Below are positions 36,845 through 46,659 of a stretch of DNA of 64,000 nt, piece by piece. Source of the stretch: CAJQQK01 sp963696075 (GTDB taxonomy: Bacteria; Pseudomonadota; Alphaproteobacteria; Rhizobiales; Hyphomicrobiaceae); contig CAVOJD010000029.1 of assembly GCA_963696075.1 (NCBI GenBank), positions 1-64,000 on the forward strand, read 5' to 3'. A model generated the notes under the pieces. It saw nothing but the letters and a program-made list of their open reading frames with translations. It was not told the origin of the DNA and did no database searches. The translations under genes and the position numbers were made by a program. The stretch's first letter is position 1. The number at the start of each line of letters is the position of its first letter.

Positions 36845-37994
36845 CTAGCCGCGGTTGCCGCCGAGCACGCTGCGCGAGACGACGACACGCATGATCTCGT
36901 TTGTGCCCTCGAGGATCTGGTGGACGCGCAGGTCGCGCACGAGTTTTTCAAGGCCATAGTCCTTGAGATAGCCATACCCGCCGTGCGCCTGCAGCGCCTG
37001 ATTGCAGATCTCGAAGCCAAGATCGGTCGCGTACCGCTTCGCCATCGCCGAATACCGCGTCGCATTCGGGTCGGCCCGGTCGAGCGCGTCGGCGGCCCGC
37101 CAGATCATCAGCCGCGCGGCTTCGAGGTCGGTTGCCATGTCGGCAACCCGGAACTGCATCGCCTGGAAGTCGGCAAGCTCCTTGCCAAACGCTTTGCGCT
37201 CGAAGATGTAATCGCGCGTCTTGTCGAGCGCCAGCCAGGCCGCACCGAGCGAGCATGCGCCAATGTTGATCCGTCCACCATCGAGCCCGCTCATCGCGAA
37301 GCGGAAGCCGCCGCCTTCCTCGCCGATCAGGTTGGCAGCCGGCACCTCGCAGTTTTCCATGATGACTTGCGCCGTCGGCTGCGCGTTCCAGCCCATCTTG
37401 CGCTCGTTCGCCCCGAAGCTCAGCCCCGGCGCATCCTTCTCGATCGCGAACGCGGAGATGCCGCGCGCGCCATCATCGCTGGTGCGCGCAAAGACGAAAT
37501 AGAAATCCGACGTGCCCGCGCCCGAGATGAACTGCTTGACGCCGTTGAGGATGTATGTGTCGCCCCGCTTTTCCGCGCGCGTCGACAGCGCCGCCGCGTC
37601 CGATCCGCAGTGCGGTTCCGTCAGGCAGTAGCTCGACAGCCACTCCATGGTGGTGAGTTTTTCCATCCACCGTCGCGCGTTGGTCATCGGAGGCGTATTT
37701 CGACACCATCCACGCGACCATGTTGTGGATCGAGATGTAGGAGGCAATCGTCGGGCAGCCATAGGAGAGCGCCTCGAAGATGATCGCGCCGTCGAGCCGC
37801 TTGAGCCCCGACCCGCCGTGCTCTTCGGGCACGTAGATGGCGCCCATGCCGAGTTCCGCCGTCCGCCGGATCACGTCGACGGGGAAATGCGCACTCTCGT
37901 CCCATTCGATCGCGTGGGGGCCGATCTCCTCCTTCGCGAAGCCGAGGGCCATGTCCTGGATGGCGGATTGTTCTTCACTGAAGGCGAATTCCAT
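36845..37994 (-). pseudogene. acyl-CoA dehydrogenase (isobutyryl-CoA type) broken by one extra base
   Basis: The first frame (from 37994) reads MEFAFSEEQSAIQDMALGFAKEE, then GSGLKRLDGAIIFEALSYGCPTIASYISIHNMVAWMVSKYASDDQRA and loses similarity. The other frame continues RWMEKLTTMEWLSSYCLTEPHCGSD, KQFISGAGTSDFYFVFART, GWNAQPTAQVIMENCEVPAANLIGEEGGGFRFAMSGLDGGRINIGACSLGAA and ends with the catalytic Glu region QILEGTNEIMRVVVSRSVLGG. Joining them gives a normal dehydrogenase of about 380 residues. The extra T (plus strand) is near 37673. The family acts on isobutyryl-CoA or a similar short branched acyl-CoA, which fits the neighbours. Translation from this DNA would stop early and lose the flavin and catalytic parts. 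Confidence 0.88.
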
Positions 37995-38051
37995 CGGTCG
38001 TCTCGCTCTCGATCACGGGCAAAGTGGACAGGTAACAGGCAGCCGCCCGCC

Positions 38052-38909
38052 TCAGCTGTGCGCCCATTCCCAGTAAAGGGCACGGGCCTTCTCCGCGATT
38101 GGTCCGGGCTGCAGATCGCGCCCCTCGAACCGCGTGACGGGCTGGATCTTGGAATAGTTGCCGGACGAAAAGATCTCATCGGCCGCGACGAATTCCGCCA
38201 CCGACATGGATTTCTCGACGACCTCGGTGCCGGCGGCTCTGAGCAGGGCAATCGTGCGCTGGCGCGTGATGCCATCGAGGAAACAGCCGGTCGGCACCGG
38301 CGTGAAGCAGACCCCGTCCTTGACCGCGAAGATGTTTGACGTCGCCGTCTCCGCGACGTTGCCGAGCATGTCCAGGATCAGCGCGTTGTCATAGCCGCGC
38401 TGGATCGCATCGCGGATCGCCCGCCCGTTGTTGGGGTAGAGACAGCCGGCCTTGGCATTCGTCGGCGCCGTCTCAAGCGTCGGCCGGCGGAACGGCGAGA
38501 CGCACATCGAGAACCCCGCCTTGGCCTCCGGCATCGGCGTCACATACATGCACAGCAGCGCCTCAGTCGATTCCGGCAGCGGCGGCACCGACATGAAGCC
38601 GCCCTCCTCCGCCCAGTACATCGGCCTGAGATAGATCGCCTCCTTCGACGTGAACTTGGCGAGCCCCTCTTTCGCCTGCGCCAGCCACTCATCGACCGAG
38701 ACGGTGGGCGCCAGGCCGAGCGCCTCGGCGGACCGGTTGACGCGGGCGAAATGGCGCTCCGCGTCCGGCATCACGCCTTCGAACGCGCGCGCCCCGTCAA
38801 ACACCGAACTGCCGCACCAGAACGCATGGCTACGGGGTCCGAGAACACCGAAGTTCCCCTCCCGCCAGGTGCCGTTGTAGAATGTCCAGGTTTCCGACCA
38901 GTCGGCCAT
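38052..38909 (-). CDS. ilvE: branched-chain amino acid aminotransferase
   Basis: A 285-residue class IV aminotransferase. The start MADWSETWTFYNGTWREGNFGVLGPRSHAFWCGSSVFDGARAFEG at 38909 has AAAGAG upstream; a longer frame has no ribosome site. The PLP Lys lies in APTNAKAGCLYPNNGRA. The signature regions GYDNALILDMLGNVAETATSNIFAVKDG and GCFLDGITRQRTIALL are kept. It transfers amino groups between leucine, isoleucine or valine and 2-oxoglutarate. It is 57 bases upstream of the acyl-CoA dehydrogenase in the same direction, giving an order aminotransferase, dehydrogenase, dehalogenase-like, HIBYL-CoA hydrolase. Confidence 0.93.
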   Translation of the reverse strand: MADWSETWTFYNGTWREGNFGVLGPRSHAFWCGSSVFDGARAFEGVMPDAERHFARVNRSAEALGLAPTVSVDEWLAQAKEGLAKFTSKEAIYLRPMYWAEEGGFMSVPPLPESTEALLCMYVTPMPEAKAGFSMCVSPFRRPTLETAPTNAKAGCLYPNNGRAIRDAIQRGYDNALILDMLGNVAETATSNIFAVKDGVCFTPVPTGCFLDGITRQRTIALLRAAGTEVVEKSMSVAEFVAADEIFSSGNYSKIQPVTRFEGRDLQPGPIAEKARALYWEWAHS

Positions 38910-39025
38910 GTCACGCTCTTTGTCTTTGATTTCCTTCGTGCTGGGCTTATGGATCGACTGCGCCAGACCTGCTGTCAAGGCAGTCGGCCCACCTCGCAAT
39001 TGCGGAACCATGAGGAGAGGTCCCA

Positions 39026-39784
39026 ATGAATGCGCCGTTCGATCAGGCAGCCGCTGCCGCCCCTGTCGCCCAGAAATCGATCACCGAGCTGCGCCGCGAA
39101 TTGGCCGCAGCGCTGCGCCTCGCCGAGAAGATGTCGTTTCATGAAGGCATCTGCAATCATTTCTCGCTGGCCGTTCCGGGTAAGGACGAACGTTATTTGA
39201 TCAATCCCTACGGCATCTATTGGGGCGAGATGCGTCCCGACCAGCTCCTGCTGATCGATGGCGACGGCACCATCATTGAAGGCGAGGGGGAGGTCGAGGC
39301 GACGGCGCGTAATATCCATATCGCCGGCCATCGCGCGAACCCGCGCCACCAGTGCATCCTCCACGTCCATATGCCGTATGCGACCTCGATCACCATGGTC
39401 GAGGGCGGCCGCCTCGAGATGGCCCACCAGACCGCGACCCGCTTTTTCGGCCGCATGGCGCATCATGGTTTCGGCGGCGTCGCCCTCGATGCGGACGAAG
39501 GCGAGCGAATCGCCGAAGCCCAGAAGAAGAACCCGCGCGCCGATGTGTTTTTCCTCGACCACCACGGCGTCACCGTCGGCGGGCCAAGCACCGCCGTGGC
39601 GTTTGACGATCTCTATTATCTCGAGCGCGCCTGCCGCCAGCAGGTCATCGCGGAATCGAGCGGCAAGCCCCTGAAGATCATTCCCGACGCCTTGGTGCAC
39701 GAGACCCACCGCCAGATCATGCAGCAGCTCGAATGGTCGGCCGACAAACACTTCACCGCCCTGATGCGCGCCAACGGACTTTGA
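39026..39784 (+). CDS. class II aldolase/adducin-family protein
   Basis: A 252-residue protein preceded by GAGGAGAGG. It shows the family signatures FHEGICNHFSLAVPG, YLINPYGIYWGEMRPDQLLLIDGDG, the metal-binding HVHMPYATSITM and the third-His region FLDHHGVTVGGPSTAVAFDDLYYLERACRQQ. Members either cleave sugar phosphates in the L-fuculose-phosphate aldolase manner or act as structural adducin-like proteins. The C-terminal half shows no extra domain. Substrate unknown. It is divergent from the branched-chain aminotransferase and stands alone. Confidence 0.88.
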   Translation: MNAPFDQAAAAAPVAQKSITELRRELAAALRLAEKMSFHEGICNHFSLAVPGKDERYLINPYGIYWGEMRPDQLLLIDGDGTIIEGEGEVEATARNIHIAGHRANPRHQCILHVHMPYATSITMVEGGRLEMAHQTATRFFGRMAHHGFGGVALDADEGERIAEAQKKNPRADVFFLDHHGVTVGGPSTAVAFDDLYYLERACRQQVIAESSGKPLKIIPDALVHETHRQIMQQLEWSADKHFTALMRANGL

Positions 39785-40047
39785 TGCCAAGCCGCAGTCC
39801 GGTCGCGCGCGGCGGGGACGATGGCGCGTCGCAAGGTTTGCGATATGCAAGTCGAACGCGCCACGCCCGCGCCGCCGCATCGCCGCACTGGCTTCCGCAT
39901 TCCGGTTGCATTGCCATGCCGTGGCGCCGATTAGTTCAAGTCATTACGACCTAAGTTTACTGGCTTGCCAGCGCGTTGATCGCGATAGTACAAGGGCGGG
40001 ACAAAACAAGCCGTTGAAACGGTATTTTCCTGGGAGGAGGGTTGAAC

Positions 40048-42042
40048 GTGAGCGAGGCGCCGTCGTCTCGTCCGCTCGATGCGGATTCCGACACCATTCC
40101 AAAATTGCTGCTGCGCAATGCCAAACGCTTCGCGGATCGTCCGGCCTTTCGCCTGAAGGACCTCGGCATCTGGCAGACGCACACGTGGGCTGAAGTGCGC
40201 GACCAGGTCCGTGACTTCGCCATTGGCTTGCACGCGATCGGCGTCGAGCGCGGTGATACGATCGCAATCGTCGGCGACAACCTCCCGCGGCTGTACTGGA
40301 CCTTCACCGCCGCCCAGAGCCTCGGCGCCGTGCCGGTGCCGGTCTACCAGGACTCGGTGGCCGACGAGATGGCCTATGTCCTCGATCACGCCGAGGTAAA
40401 GGTTGCCGTCGTCGAGAACCAGGAACAGGTCGACAAGCTCCTCAGCATCTCCGATGCGGTCAAGAGCCTGCGCCAAATGGTTTATTCCGACCCGCGCGGC
40501 CTCAAGAAGTACGACCACAGCGTCCTGCACGGTTTCACCGACATTCAAGAACTCGGCGCCGAGCAGCGCCGCGCGAACCCCAAGCTCGATGACTGGTGGC
40601 TTGGCGAGATCAATCAGGGCAAGGGCAGCGACACCTCCGTCATGCTCTATACATCCGGCACCACCGGCCGTCCCAAGGGCGTGATCCTGAGCGGCGATAA
40701 CCTGATCCGCACGGCCGCCAACGCCAATCGCTTCGATAACCTGACCGAGAAAGACGAGATCATCGCCTACCTGCCCATGGCCTGGGTCGGCGATCACATC
40801 TTCTCCTATGCCCAGTGTTTCGAGGCGGGGTTCTGCGTTGCCTGCCCCGAAAGCCCCGCGACCGCGGCCCAGGATCGCCGCGAGATCGGCCCGACGTTCT
40901 TCTTCGCACCCCCGCGCCTGTTCGAGGCCCAGCTCACCGACATCATGGTGCGCATGCAGGACGCCGGCGCGACCAAGCGCTGGTTGTTCAACAACTTCCT
41001 CGAAGTCGCCAAGCGCTGCGGTGAGAAAATCCTCGAAGGCCGCCCGGTCTCGCTGTGGGATCGCATCCTCTACAACATTGGCGACGTGGTGGTGTACGGG
41101 CCGCTGCGCAATCGTCTCGGCTTCTCCCGCCTGCGCGTCGGCTACACCGCCGGCGAGGCGATCGGGCCTGAGATCTTCTCCTTCTACCGTTCGCTGGGCA
41201 TCAACCTGAAGCAGCTTTACGGCCAGACCGAAGCCAGCGTCTACATCACCATGCAGCCGGACGGTGAAATCTATCCCGACACCGTCGGCAAGCCCGCGCC
41301 CGAAGTCGAGATCAAGATCGACGAAAGCGGCGAGGTGCTCTTCCGCTCCCCCGGCGTCTTCCAGTCCTATTACAAGAACGACGAAGGCACGGCTGCGACC
41401 AAGACGCCCGATGGCTGGGTCCACTCCGGCGATGCCGGCTTCTTCGACCATCGCGGCCATCTCGTCATCATCGACCGCGCCAAGGACGTCGGCAAGCTCA
41501 AGGACGGCTCGCTGTTCGCGCCCAAGTACATCGAGAACAAGATCAAGTTCTTCCCCGAAGTTGGCGAGGCCGTCGCCTTCGGCCAGGACCGTGACTTCGT
41601 CACGCTGATGGTCAATATCGATCTCAATTCGGTGGCAAGCTGGGCCGAGCGCAACAACGTGATCTATGCGAGCTATCAGGAACTCGCCGCCAACCCCCAG
41701 GTCTACGAAATGATCAAGGGCCGGGTGGAAGAGGTCAACGCGTCACTTGCCGAGGAGGAGCGCATGGCGCGCTCCCAGATCCATCGCTTCCTCGTCCTCC
41801 ACAAAGAACTCGACGCCGACGACGGTGAGCTGACGCGCACCCAGAAGGTGCGCCGGTCAACCGTCGCTGAACGTTACGCCCCCTTGATCGAGGCGCTCTA
41901 CGACGGCTCGACCGAGCGCCATGTCGTGACGGAAATGACATTCGAGGACGGTCGCAAGGGCACCATCGAAGGCAATGTTCGCATCGTCGATGTCGAACCG
42001 GTGACGCCGACCCACGCCGGCGTCAAGGAGGCTGCGGAATAA
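40048..42042 (+). CDS. long-chain/aryl acyl-CoA synthetase (AMP-forming)
   Basis: A 664-residue ligase of the FadD15-like large class. GTG 40048 is chosen because GGAGGAGG lies 7 bases upstream; TTG 40042 would be one base from it. The AMP-binding core YTSGTTGRPKG lies near residue 205, with YGQTEASVYITMQPDGE, DGWVHSGDAGFFDHRGHLVIIDRAKDVGKLKDG and the C-terminal LTRTQKVRRSTVAERY Lys region. It activates a carboxylic acid to its CoA thioester. Its stop overlaps the start of the ABC ATPase gene, so activation is coupled to import by the downstream transporter. Confidence 0.93.
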   Translation: MSEAPSSRPLDADSDTIPKLLLRNAKRFADRPAFRLKDLGIWQTHTWAEVRDQVRDFAIGLHAIGVERGDTIAIVGDNLPRLYWTFTAAQSLGAVPVPVYQDSVADEMAYVLDHAEVKVAVVENQEQVDKLLSISDAVKSLRQMVYSDPRGLKKYDHSVLHGFTDIQELGAEQRRANPKLDDWWLGEINQGKGSDTSVMLYTSGTTGRPKGVILSGDNLIRTAANANRFDNLTEKDEIIAYLPMAWVGDHIFSYAQCFEAGFCVACPESPATAAQDRREIGPTFFFAPPRLFEAQLTDIMVRMQDAGATKRWLFNNFLEVAKRCGEKILEGRPVSLWDRILYNIGDVVVYGPLRNRLGFSRLRVGYTAGEAIGPEIFSFYRSLGINLKQLYGQTEASVYITMQPDGEIYPDTVGKPAPEVEIKIDESGEVLFRSPGVFQSYYKNDEGTAATKTPDGWVHSGDAGFFDHRGHLVIIDRAKDVGKLKDGSLFAPKYIENKIKFFPEVGEAVAFGQDRDFVTLMVNIDLNSVASWAERNNVIYASYQELAANPQVYEMIKGRVEEVNASLAEEERMARSQIHRFLVLHKELDADDGELTRTQKVRRSTVAERYAPLIEALYDGSTERHVVTEMTFEDGRKGTIEGNVRIVDVEPVTPTHAGVKEAAE

Positions 42043-42866
42043 TGACGGAAACGCTCACCGCGCCAGCACCCGGGCTGGCGGATGACCGCATCACCGACGA
42101 AGTGATCCTCAAGGTCGACGACATCTCCCTGTCGTTCGGCGGCGTCAAGGCCATCCAGAACGTCTCGTTCGACGTCAAGCGCGGCGAAGTGCGCGCCATC
42201 ATCGGCCCCAACGGTGCGGGCAAGACCTCGATGCTCAACTGCATCAACGGCTTCTACCACCCCCAGGAAGGCACGATTACGTATCTCGGCACACCGCGCC
42301 GGGAAATGCGCCCCCACATCGCCGCCACCCAGGGCATCGCCCGCACCTTCCAGAACGTCGCCCTCTTCCGCGGCATGTCGACCCTCGACAACATCATGTC
42401 GGGACGCACGCTGAAGATGAAGACCAACCTGTTCTGGCAGATGTTGCGCACCGGCCCCGCCGAACGCGAAGAGATCGAGCACCGCGCCTTCGTCGAGCAG
42501 ATCATCGATTTCCTCGAGATCCAGGAGATCCGCAAGACGCCCGTCGGCCGCCTGCCCTATGGCCTCCAGAAGCGCGTCGAACTCGGCCGCGCTCTCGCGA
42601 TGGAACCAACGCTCCTCCTGCTCGACGAGCCGATGGCGGGGATGAACCTCGAAGAAAAGCGTGACATGAGCCGCTTCATCATCGACGCCAACGAGCAACT
42701 CGGCACCACCATCACCCTGATCGAACACGACATGGGCGTCGTCATGGATCTCTCCGACCGCGTCGTCGTCCTCGATCACGGCGAACTCATCGCTGACGGC
42801 ACGCCGGATGAAGTCCAGTCGAACCAGGACGTCATCGACGCCTACCTCGGTGTTGCCCACGACTGA
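42042..42866 (+). CDS. livG: ABC transporter ATP-binding protein (LivG type)
   Basis: A 274-residue ATPase of the branched-chain amino acid/HAAT importer family. Residues 1-24 are an extra leader. Walker A is GPNGAGKTS (about 58-66), the Q-loop GIARTFQNVALFRGMSTLDN follows, then the shortened signature YGLQKRVELGRALA and Walker B LLLLDEPMAGMNLEEKRDM. H-loop LIEHDMGVVMDL and DGTPDEVQSNQDVIDAYLG at the end match LivG. The start overlaps the CoA ligase stop (TAATG). It energises the permeases encoded next. Confidence 0.95.
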   Translation: MTETLTAPAPGLADDRITDEVILKVDDISLSFGGVKAIQNVSFDVKRGEVRAIIGPNGAGKTSMLNCINGFYHPQEGTITYLGTPRREMRPHIAATQGIARTFQNVALFRGMSTLDNIMSGRTLKMKTNLFWQMLRTGPAEREEIEHRAFVEQIIDFLEIQEIRKTPVGRLPYGLQKRVELGRALAMEPTLLLLDEPMAGMNLEEKRDMSRFIIDANEQLGTTITLIEHDMGVVMDLSDRVVVLDHGELIADGTPDEVQSNQDVIDAYLGVAHD

Positions 42867-42928
42867 TCGCCTGCCGCCGTCTCGCCCGTCCTTTTCTGCC
42901 TGCCAAGAAGCGCTGAAGCCGCGCCCGA

Positions 42929-43897
42929 GTGAAACACCCGATGGACATCCTCTACCAAGTTTTCGTCGACCCCTTCGTCCAGATGGCCCAGGCCCCCGAC
43001 CTGCTTATCCAGGTCATCTGGGAAGGCTTTGTCTCAGGGATCCTCTACGCGCTCATCGCACTTGGCTTCGTCTTGATCTTCAAGGCGTCGGGCATCTTCA
43101 ACTTCGCCCAGGGCATCATGGTCGTCTTCGGCGCCCTGACGCTTGTCGGCCTGCATGAACTCGGCGTGCCCGCCTGGCTCGGCCTGATCCTCGCGATCGG
43201 CATGATGTTCCTGCTCGCCCTCACCGTCGAACGCGTCGTCCTGCGCCCCCTCGTCAACCAGCCCGACATCATCCTGTTCATGGCGACGATCGGCCTCAAC
43301 TCGTTCCTGATCGGCTTTGGTGAAACGATCTTCGGCGGCGAACCGAAGACCATGATCACCGAGGAATTGGGCCTGCCCACAGGCTCGACCGCCGTCGACA
43401 TGTTCGGCGGCGTCGTCATCTTCCAGCACATCGACATCGCCGCCGCCGTGATCGCCGCCCTCATGGTTGCAGCACTCGCCATCTTCTTCAACAAATCGAA
43501 GATCGGCCGCGCCCTGCGCGCCGTCGCCGACGACCATCAGGCCGCCATGTCCGTCGGCATCACGCTACAGCAGATCTGGGTGATCGTGTGGTTTGCCGCC
43601 GGCATCGTCGCGCTCGTGACGGGTATCATGTGGGGCGCGCGCTCCGACGTCTCGTTTGCCCTCGAGATCGTGGCCCTGAAGGCGCTGCCCGTCCTCATCC
43701 TCGGCGGCTTCACCTCCATTCCCGGCGCCATCGTCGGCGGCCTCATCATCGGCATCTCCGAGAAGCTGGCCGAGTTCTACTGGGGCCCCCTCGTCGGCGG
43801 CTCGATCGAGAGCTGGGTGCCCTATTTCATCGCGCTGATCTTCTTGTGGTTCCGGCCCCAGGGTCTGTTCGGCGACAAGATCATCGAGCGAATATAG
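42929..43897 (+). CDS. livH: ABC transporter permease (LivH type)
   Basis: A 322-residue inner-membrane protein with about eight helices. It has FVSGILYALIALGFVLIFKASGIFNFAQGIMVVFGAL, the conserved LivH start, the segment LVALGTI-like IILFMATIGLNSFLIGFGE and the ATPase-contact loop KIGRALRAVADDHQAAMSVGI. GTG 42929 is the reported start; ATG 42941 is possible, as the family core only begins near residue 25. It forms the channel with LivM. It follows livG by 62 bases. Confidence 0.93.
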   Translation: MKHPMDILYQVFVDPFVQMAQAPDLLIQVIWEGFVSGILYALIALGFVLIFKASGIFNFAQGIMVVFGALTLVGLHELGVPAWLGLILAIGMMFLLALTVERVVLRPLVNQPDIILFMATIGLNSFLIGFGETIFGGEPKTMITEELGLPTGSTAVDMFGGVVIFQHIDIAAAVIAALMVAALAIFFNKSKIGRALRAVADDHQAAMSVGITLQQIWVIVWFAAGIVALVTGIMWGARSDVSFALEIVALKALPVLILGGFTSIPGAIVGGLIIGISEKLAEFYWGPLVGGSIESWVPYFIALIFLWFRPQGLFGDKIIERI

Positions 43898-44023
43898 GGG
43901 CGCTGGCGTCATGGCACACAACATCTGCCTCATCACGTGCCCGCCGGCCGGCCGCTGGTTCGGTCGGGTCTCGCCACACCGCCGTGATTTCGAAAAGAAC
44001 GCTACGACTTGGAGTGACGCCTG

Positions 44024-45103
44024 ATGTTTTACCGCGAGGTCGGCGATCTCAAGACATCCTACCGTGAGGACCAGGCGGTCCTCACGATCACCCAGGAGCG
44101 CGTTTTCGTCTTCGCGCTGATCGCCTTCTTGTACCTGGTGGTGCCCTTCATCGCGGATGAATTCTGGCTCAACACCATCATCATTCCGACGCTCATTTTC
44201 GCGCTCGCAGCCCTCGGCCTCAACCTTCTTGTCGGCTACGCCGGCCTGATTTCCCTTGGTACCGGCGGCTTCATGGGGGTCGGCGCCTACGCCTGCTACA
44301 AGCTGACAAGCATCTTTCCGGATGTGAACATCGTCATTCACATTTTACTCTCCGGATTCTTTGCAGCCGGCATCGGCATCATCTTCGGGCTGCCCTCGCT
44401 GCGCATCAAGGGCTTCTACCTGGCCGTTGCAACCCTCGCCGCCCAGTTCTTCCTGGAGTGGGCGTTCGGGCGTGTCGCCTGGCTCTACAATTACAACGAC
44501 TCCGGCGCCATCGATGCCGTCAATCGCTCGCTGTTCGGCATGCCGTTGACCGAACCCTATGGCGAGCCGTGGTTCCAGTACATCGTCACCCTGTCGATCG
44601 TCCTCTTCCTCACGATCATTGCCATCAATATCGTGCGCGGGCGCATCGGCCGGCAGTGGATGGCGATCCGCGACATGGACATCGCGGCAGAATTGATCGG
44701 CATCCGCCTGTTGCCAACCAAGCTGCTCGCTTTCGCGATCTCGTCCTATTACTGCGGCGTGGCGGGCGCGATGCTGGTGTTTCTCTCGCTGGGCTCGGCA
44801 GAGGTTGAATCGTTCGACATCCTCAACGCCTCCTTCCCCGTCCTCTTCATGGTTATCATCGGCGGTCTCGGCTCGATCATCGGCTCCTTCGTTGGCGCCG
44901 CCTTCATCACCGTCCTGCCGATCCTGATCACCACCGTACCGCGGTTTTTCGAAATCGACATCGATGCCGCGACCGTCGAGCACTTCCGCTTCATGATTGT
45001 CGGCGCACTGATCATCTTCTTTCTTATTGTCGAACCTGCCGGCCTTGCCCGGCTTTGGCAGATTACACGCGAGAAGCTCCGCCTCTGGCCCTTCCCGCAC
45101 TAG
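44024..45103 (+). CDS. livM: ABC transporter permease (LivM type)
   Basis: A 359-residue inner-membrane protein preceded by GGAGTG. About nine hydrophobic helices are seen, with the LivM core LIFALAALGLNLLVGYAGLISLGTGGFMGVGAYACYKL, LPSLRIKGFYLAVATLAAQFFLEW, the coupling loop GRQWMAIRDMDIAAELIGIRLLPTKLLAFAISSYYCGVAGAM and the glycine-rich FMVIIGGLGSIIGSFVGAAF. The N-terminal 25 residues are cytoplasmic. There is a 126-base gap after livH with no gene in it. Confidence 0.93.
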   Translation: MFYREVGDLKTSYREDQAVLTITQERVFVFALIAFLYLVVPFIADEFWLNTIIIPTLIFALAALGLNLLVGYAGLISLGTGGFMGVGAYACYKLTSIFPDVNIVIHILLSGFFAAGIGIIFGLPSLRIKGFYLAVATLAAQFFLEWAFGRVAWLYNYNDSGAIDAVNRSLFGMPLTEPYGEPWFQYIVTLSIVLFLTIIAINIVRGRIGRQWMAIRDMDIAAELIGIRLLPTKLLAFAISSYYCGVAGAMLVFLSLGSAEVESFDILNASFPVLFMVIIGGLGSIIGSFVGAAFITVLPILITTVPRFFEIDIDAATVEHFRFMIVGALIIFFLIVEPAGLARLWQITREKLRLWPFPH

Positions 45104-45304
45104 ACTTTCGACCGTTTGGAGACCGTGGAGCGTCTTGAAAGAGAAGAACGCGTTCAACAATTGGTCGCATGTGGCCTTTCCCTCCTCTCAATCGGGGGGT
45201 AGCCTATTATCCATCTGATCGCTCCGGTTGAAGCTTAAACGCCAACCGGAACGGTTTTCGAAGCGCTACGTGACAGCAAACAAGCAACTTGGAGGAAACA
45301 GCGC

Positions 45305-46618
45305 ATGAAATTTCAGAAACTGTCGATGGGCCTCGCCCTCGGCGCCATGCTGACGACCGGCATTGCCGCCTCGTCGGCCGCCCAGGCTGAAGAGGGCCAC
45401 TTCATTCCGGTCTTCAGCTACCGCACCGGCGCATTCGCCGGTTCGGGCATCCCTCAGGCCAACGGCTTCACCGACTACCTCACCATGATCAACGAACGCG
45501 ACGGCGGCGTCGGTGGCGTCAAGATCGTCTTCGAGGAATGCGAGACGGGCTACAAGGCGCAGAAGGGCGTCGAGTGCTACGAGGCGACCAAGGGCCGTGG
45601 CGCGCTGGTCTACAACCCGTATTCGACCGGCATCACGCTGCAGCTCATTCCCAAGGCGCCGATCGACAAGATCCCCGTCTTCTCGATGGGCTATGGTCTT
45701 TCCGCCGCAGCCGTCGGCGAGAAGTTCCCCTGGATCTTCAATGCACCGGCCACCTACTGGAGCCAGGCGTCCGCGGTCATCAAGTACATCGACCAGGACC
45801 TCAAGGGCATCAAGGGCAAGAAGGTCGGCTTCATCTATCTCGATGCCGGTTACGGCCGCGAGCCGATCCCGCTGCTCGAGGCGCTGGCTGAAAAGATGGG
45901 CTTCGAGCTGATCAAGATCCCCGTCGGCGTCAAGGAAATGCAGAACCAGTCCTCGCACTGGCTGCAGGTGCGCAAGGAACGTCCCGACTACATGGTGATG
46001 TGGGGCTGGGGCGCGATGAACCCGACCGCGCTGAAGGAAGCCGCCAAGATCCGCTACGCGATGGACAAGTTCATCGGCGTGTGGTGGTCAGGCTCCGAAG
46101 GGGACGTCATCCCCGCCGGTGATGCAGCCAAGGACTTCAAGGCGATGACCTTCCACGGCGCCGGCACCGACTTCCCGGCGTTGCAGGACATCAAGAAGTA
46201 CGTCATCGACACCGACAAGAGCGTCGGCAAGGGTGGCAACTGGGGTGAAGTCCTCTACAACCGTGCCGTCTTCAACGCGATGCTCGTCGTCGAAGCGATC
46301 CGCAATGCCCAGAAGATCACGGGCAAGAAATCGATCACCGGCGAAGACATGCGCAAGGGCATGGAAGCGCTCGACATCGACGACGCGCGCTTGAAGGAGC
46401 TCGGCTTCGAAGGCTTCGCCAAGCCGGTCAAGATCACGTGCAAGGACCACGCCGGCGCGCATCCGATGTTTGTCCAGCAGTGGGATGGCAAGACCTGGAA
46501 GAAGGTGTCTGACTGGCTCGAGCCGATGAAGGACGTCGTCCGCCCGATGCTCGAACAGTCCGCCGACGACTACGTCAAGGACAAGAAGGACTGGGAAACC
46601 CAGTCCTGCGCAGGCTGA
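45305..46618 (+). CDS. ABC transporter periplasmic substrate-binding protein (HAAT family)
   Basis: A 437-residue periplasmic binding protein preceded by GGAGG. Signal peptide at residues 1-28 (MGLALGAMLTTGIAASSAAQAEE). Mature regions include IPQANGFTDYLTMINERDGGVGGVKIVFEECETGYKAQKGVECYEATKGRG and KKVGFIYLDAGYGREPIPLLEALAEKMGFEL. It is longer than LivK (about 370 residues) and lacks the classical amino-acid alpha-carboxylate signature, suggesting a different ligand, possibly an acid that the flanking CoA ligases activate. It is separated from livM by 200 bases, so a second promoter is likely. Confidence 0.9.
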   Translation: MKFQKLSMGLALGAMLTTGIAASSAAQAEEGHFIPVFSYRTGAFAGSGIPQANGFTDYLTMINERDGGVGGVKIVFEECETGYKAQKGVECYEATKGRGALVYNPYSTGITLQLIPKAPIDKIPVFSMGYGLSAAAVGEKFPWIFNAPATYWSQASAVIKYIDQDLKGIKGKKVGFIYLDAGYGREPIPLLEALAEKMGFELIKIPVGVKEMQNQSSHWLQVRKERPDYMVMWGWGAMNPTALKEAAKIRYAMDKFIGVWWSGSEGDVIPAGDAAKDFKAMTFHGAGTDFPALQDIKKYVIDTDKSVGKGGNWGEVLYNRAVFNAMLVVEAIRNAQKITGKKSITGEDMRKGMEALDIDDARLKELGFEGFAKPVKITCKDHAGAHPMFVQQWDGKTWKKVSDWLEPMKDVVRPMLEQSADDYVKDKKDWETQSCAG

Positions 46619-46635
46619 TCCTGCCACAGAAAGGC

Positions 46636-46659
46636 AAGGCCCGGCGCGTGCCGGGCCTT
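46636..46659 (+). terminator. hairpin after the binding-protein gene (attenuator or mRNA stabiliser)
   Basis: A perfect 10-base stem, AAGGCCCGGC (46636-46645) with GCCGGGCCTT (46650-46659), and a 4-base loop. There is no T-run after it. Hairpins in this place often allow a binding protein to be made in excess over the downstream ATPase, which here starts at 46805. Confidence 0.65.

Noticed and set aside
39931..41460. Open frame of about 509 codons on the minus strand opposite the acyl-CoA synthetase
   Set aside because: Shadow of a conserved AMP-binding gene; composition dominated by Val/Ala/Gly/Asp as expected for an antisense frame.
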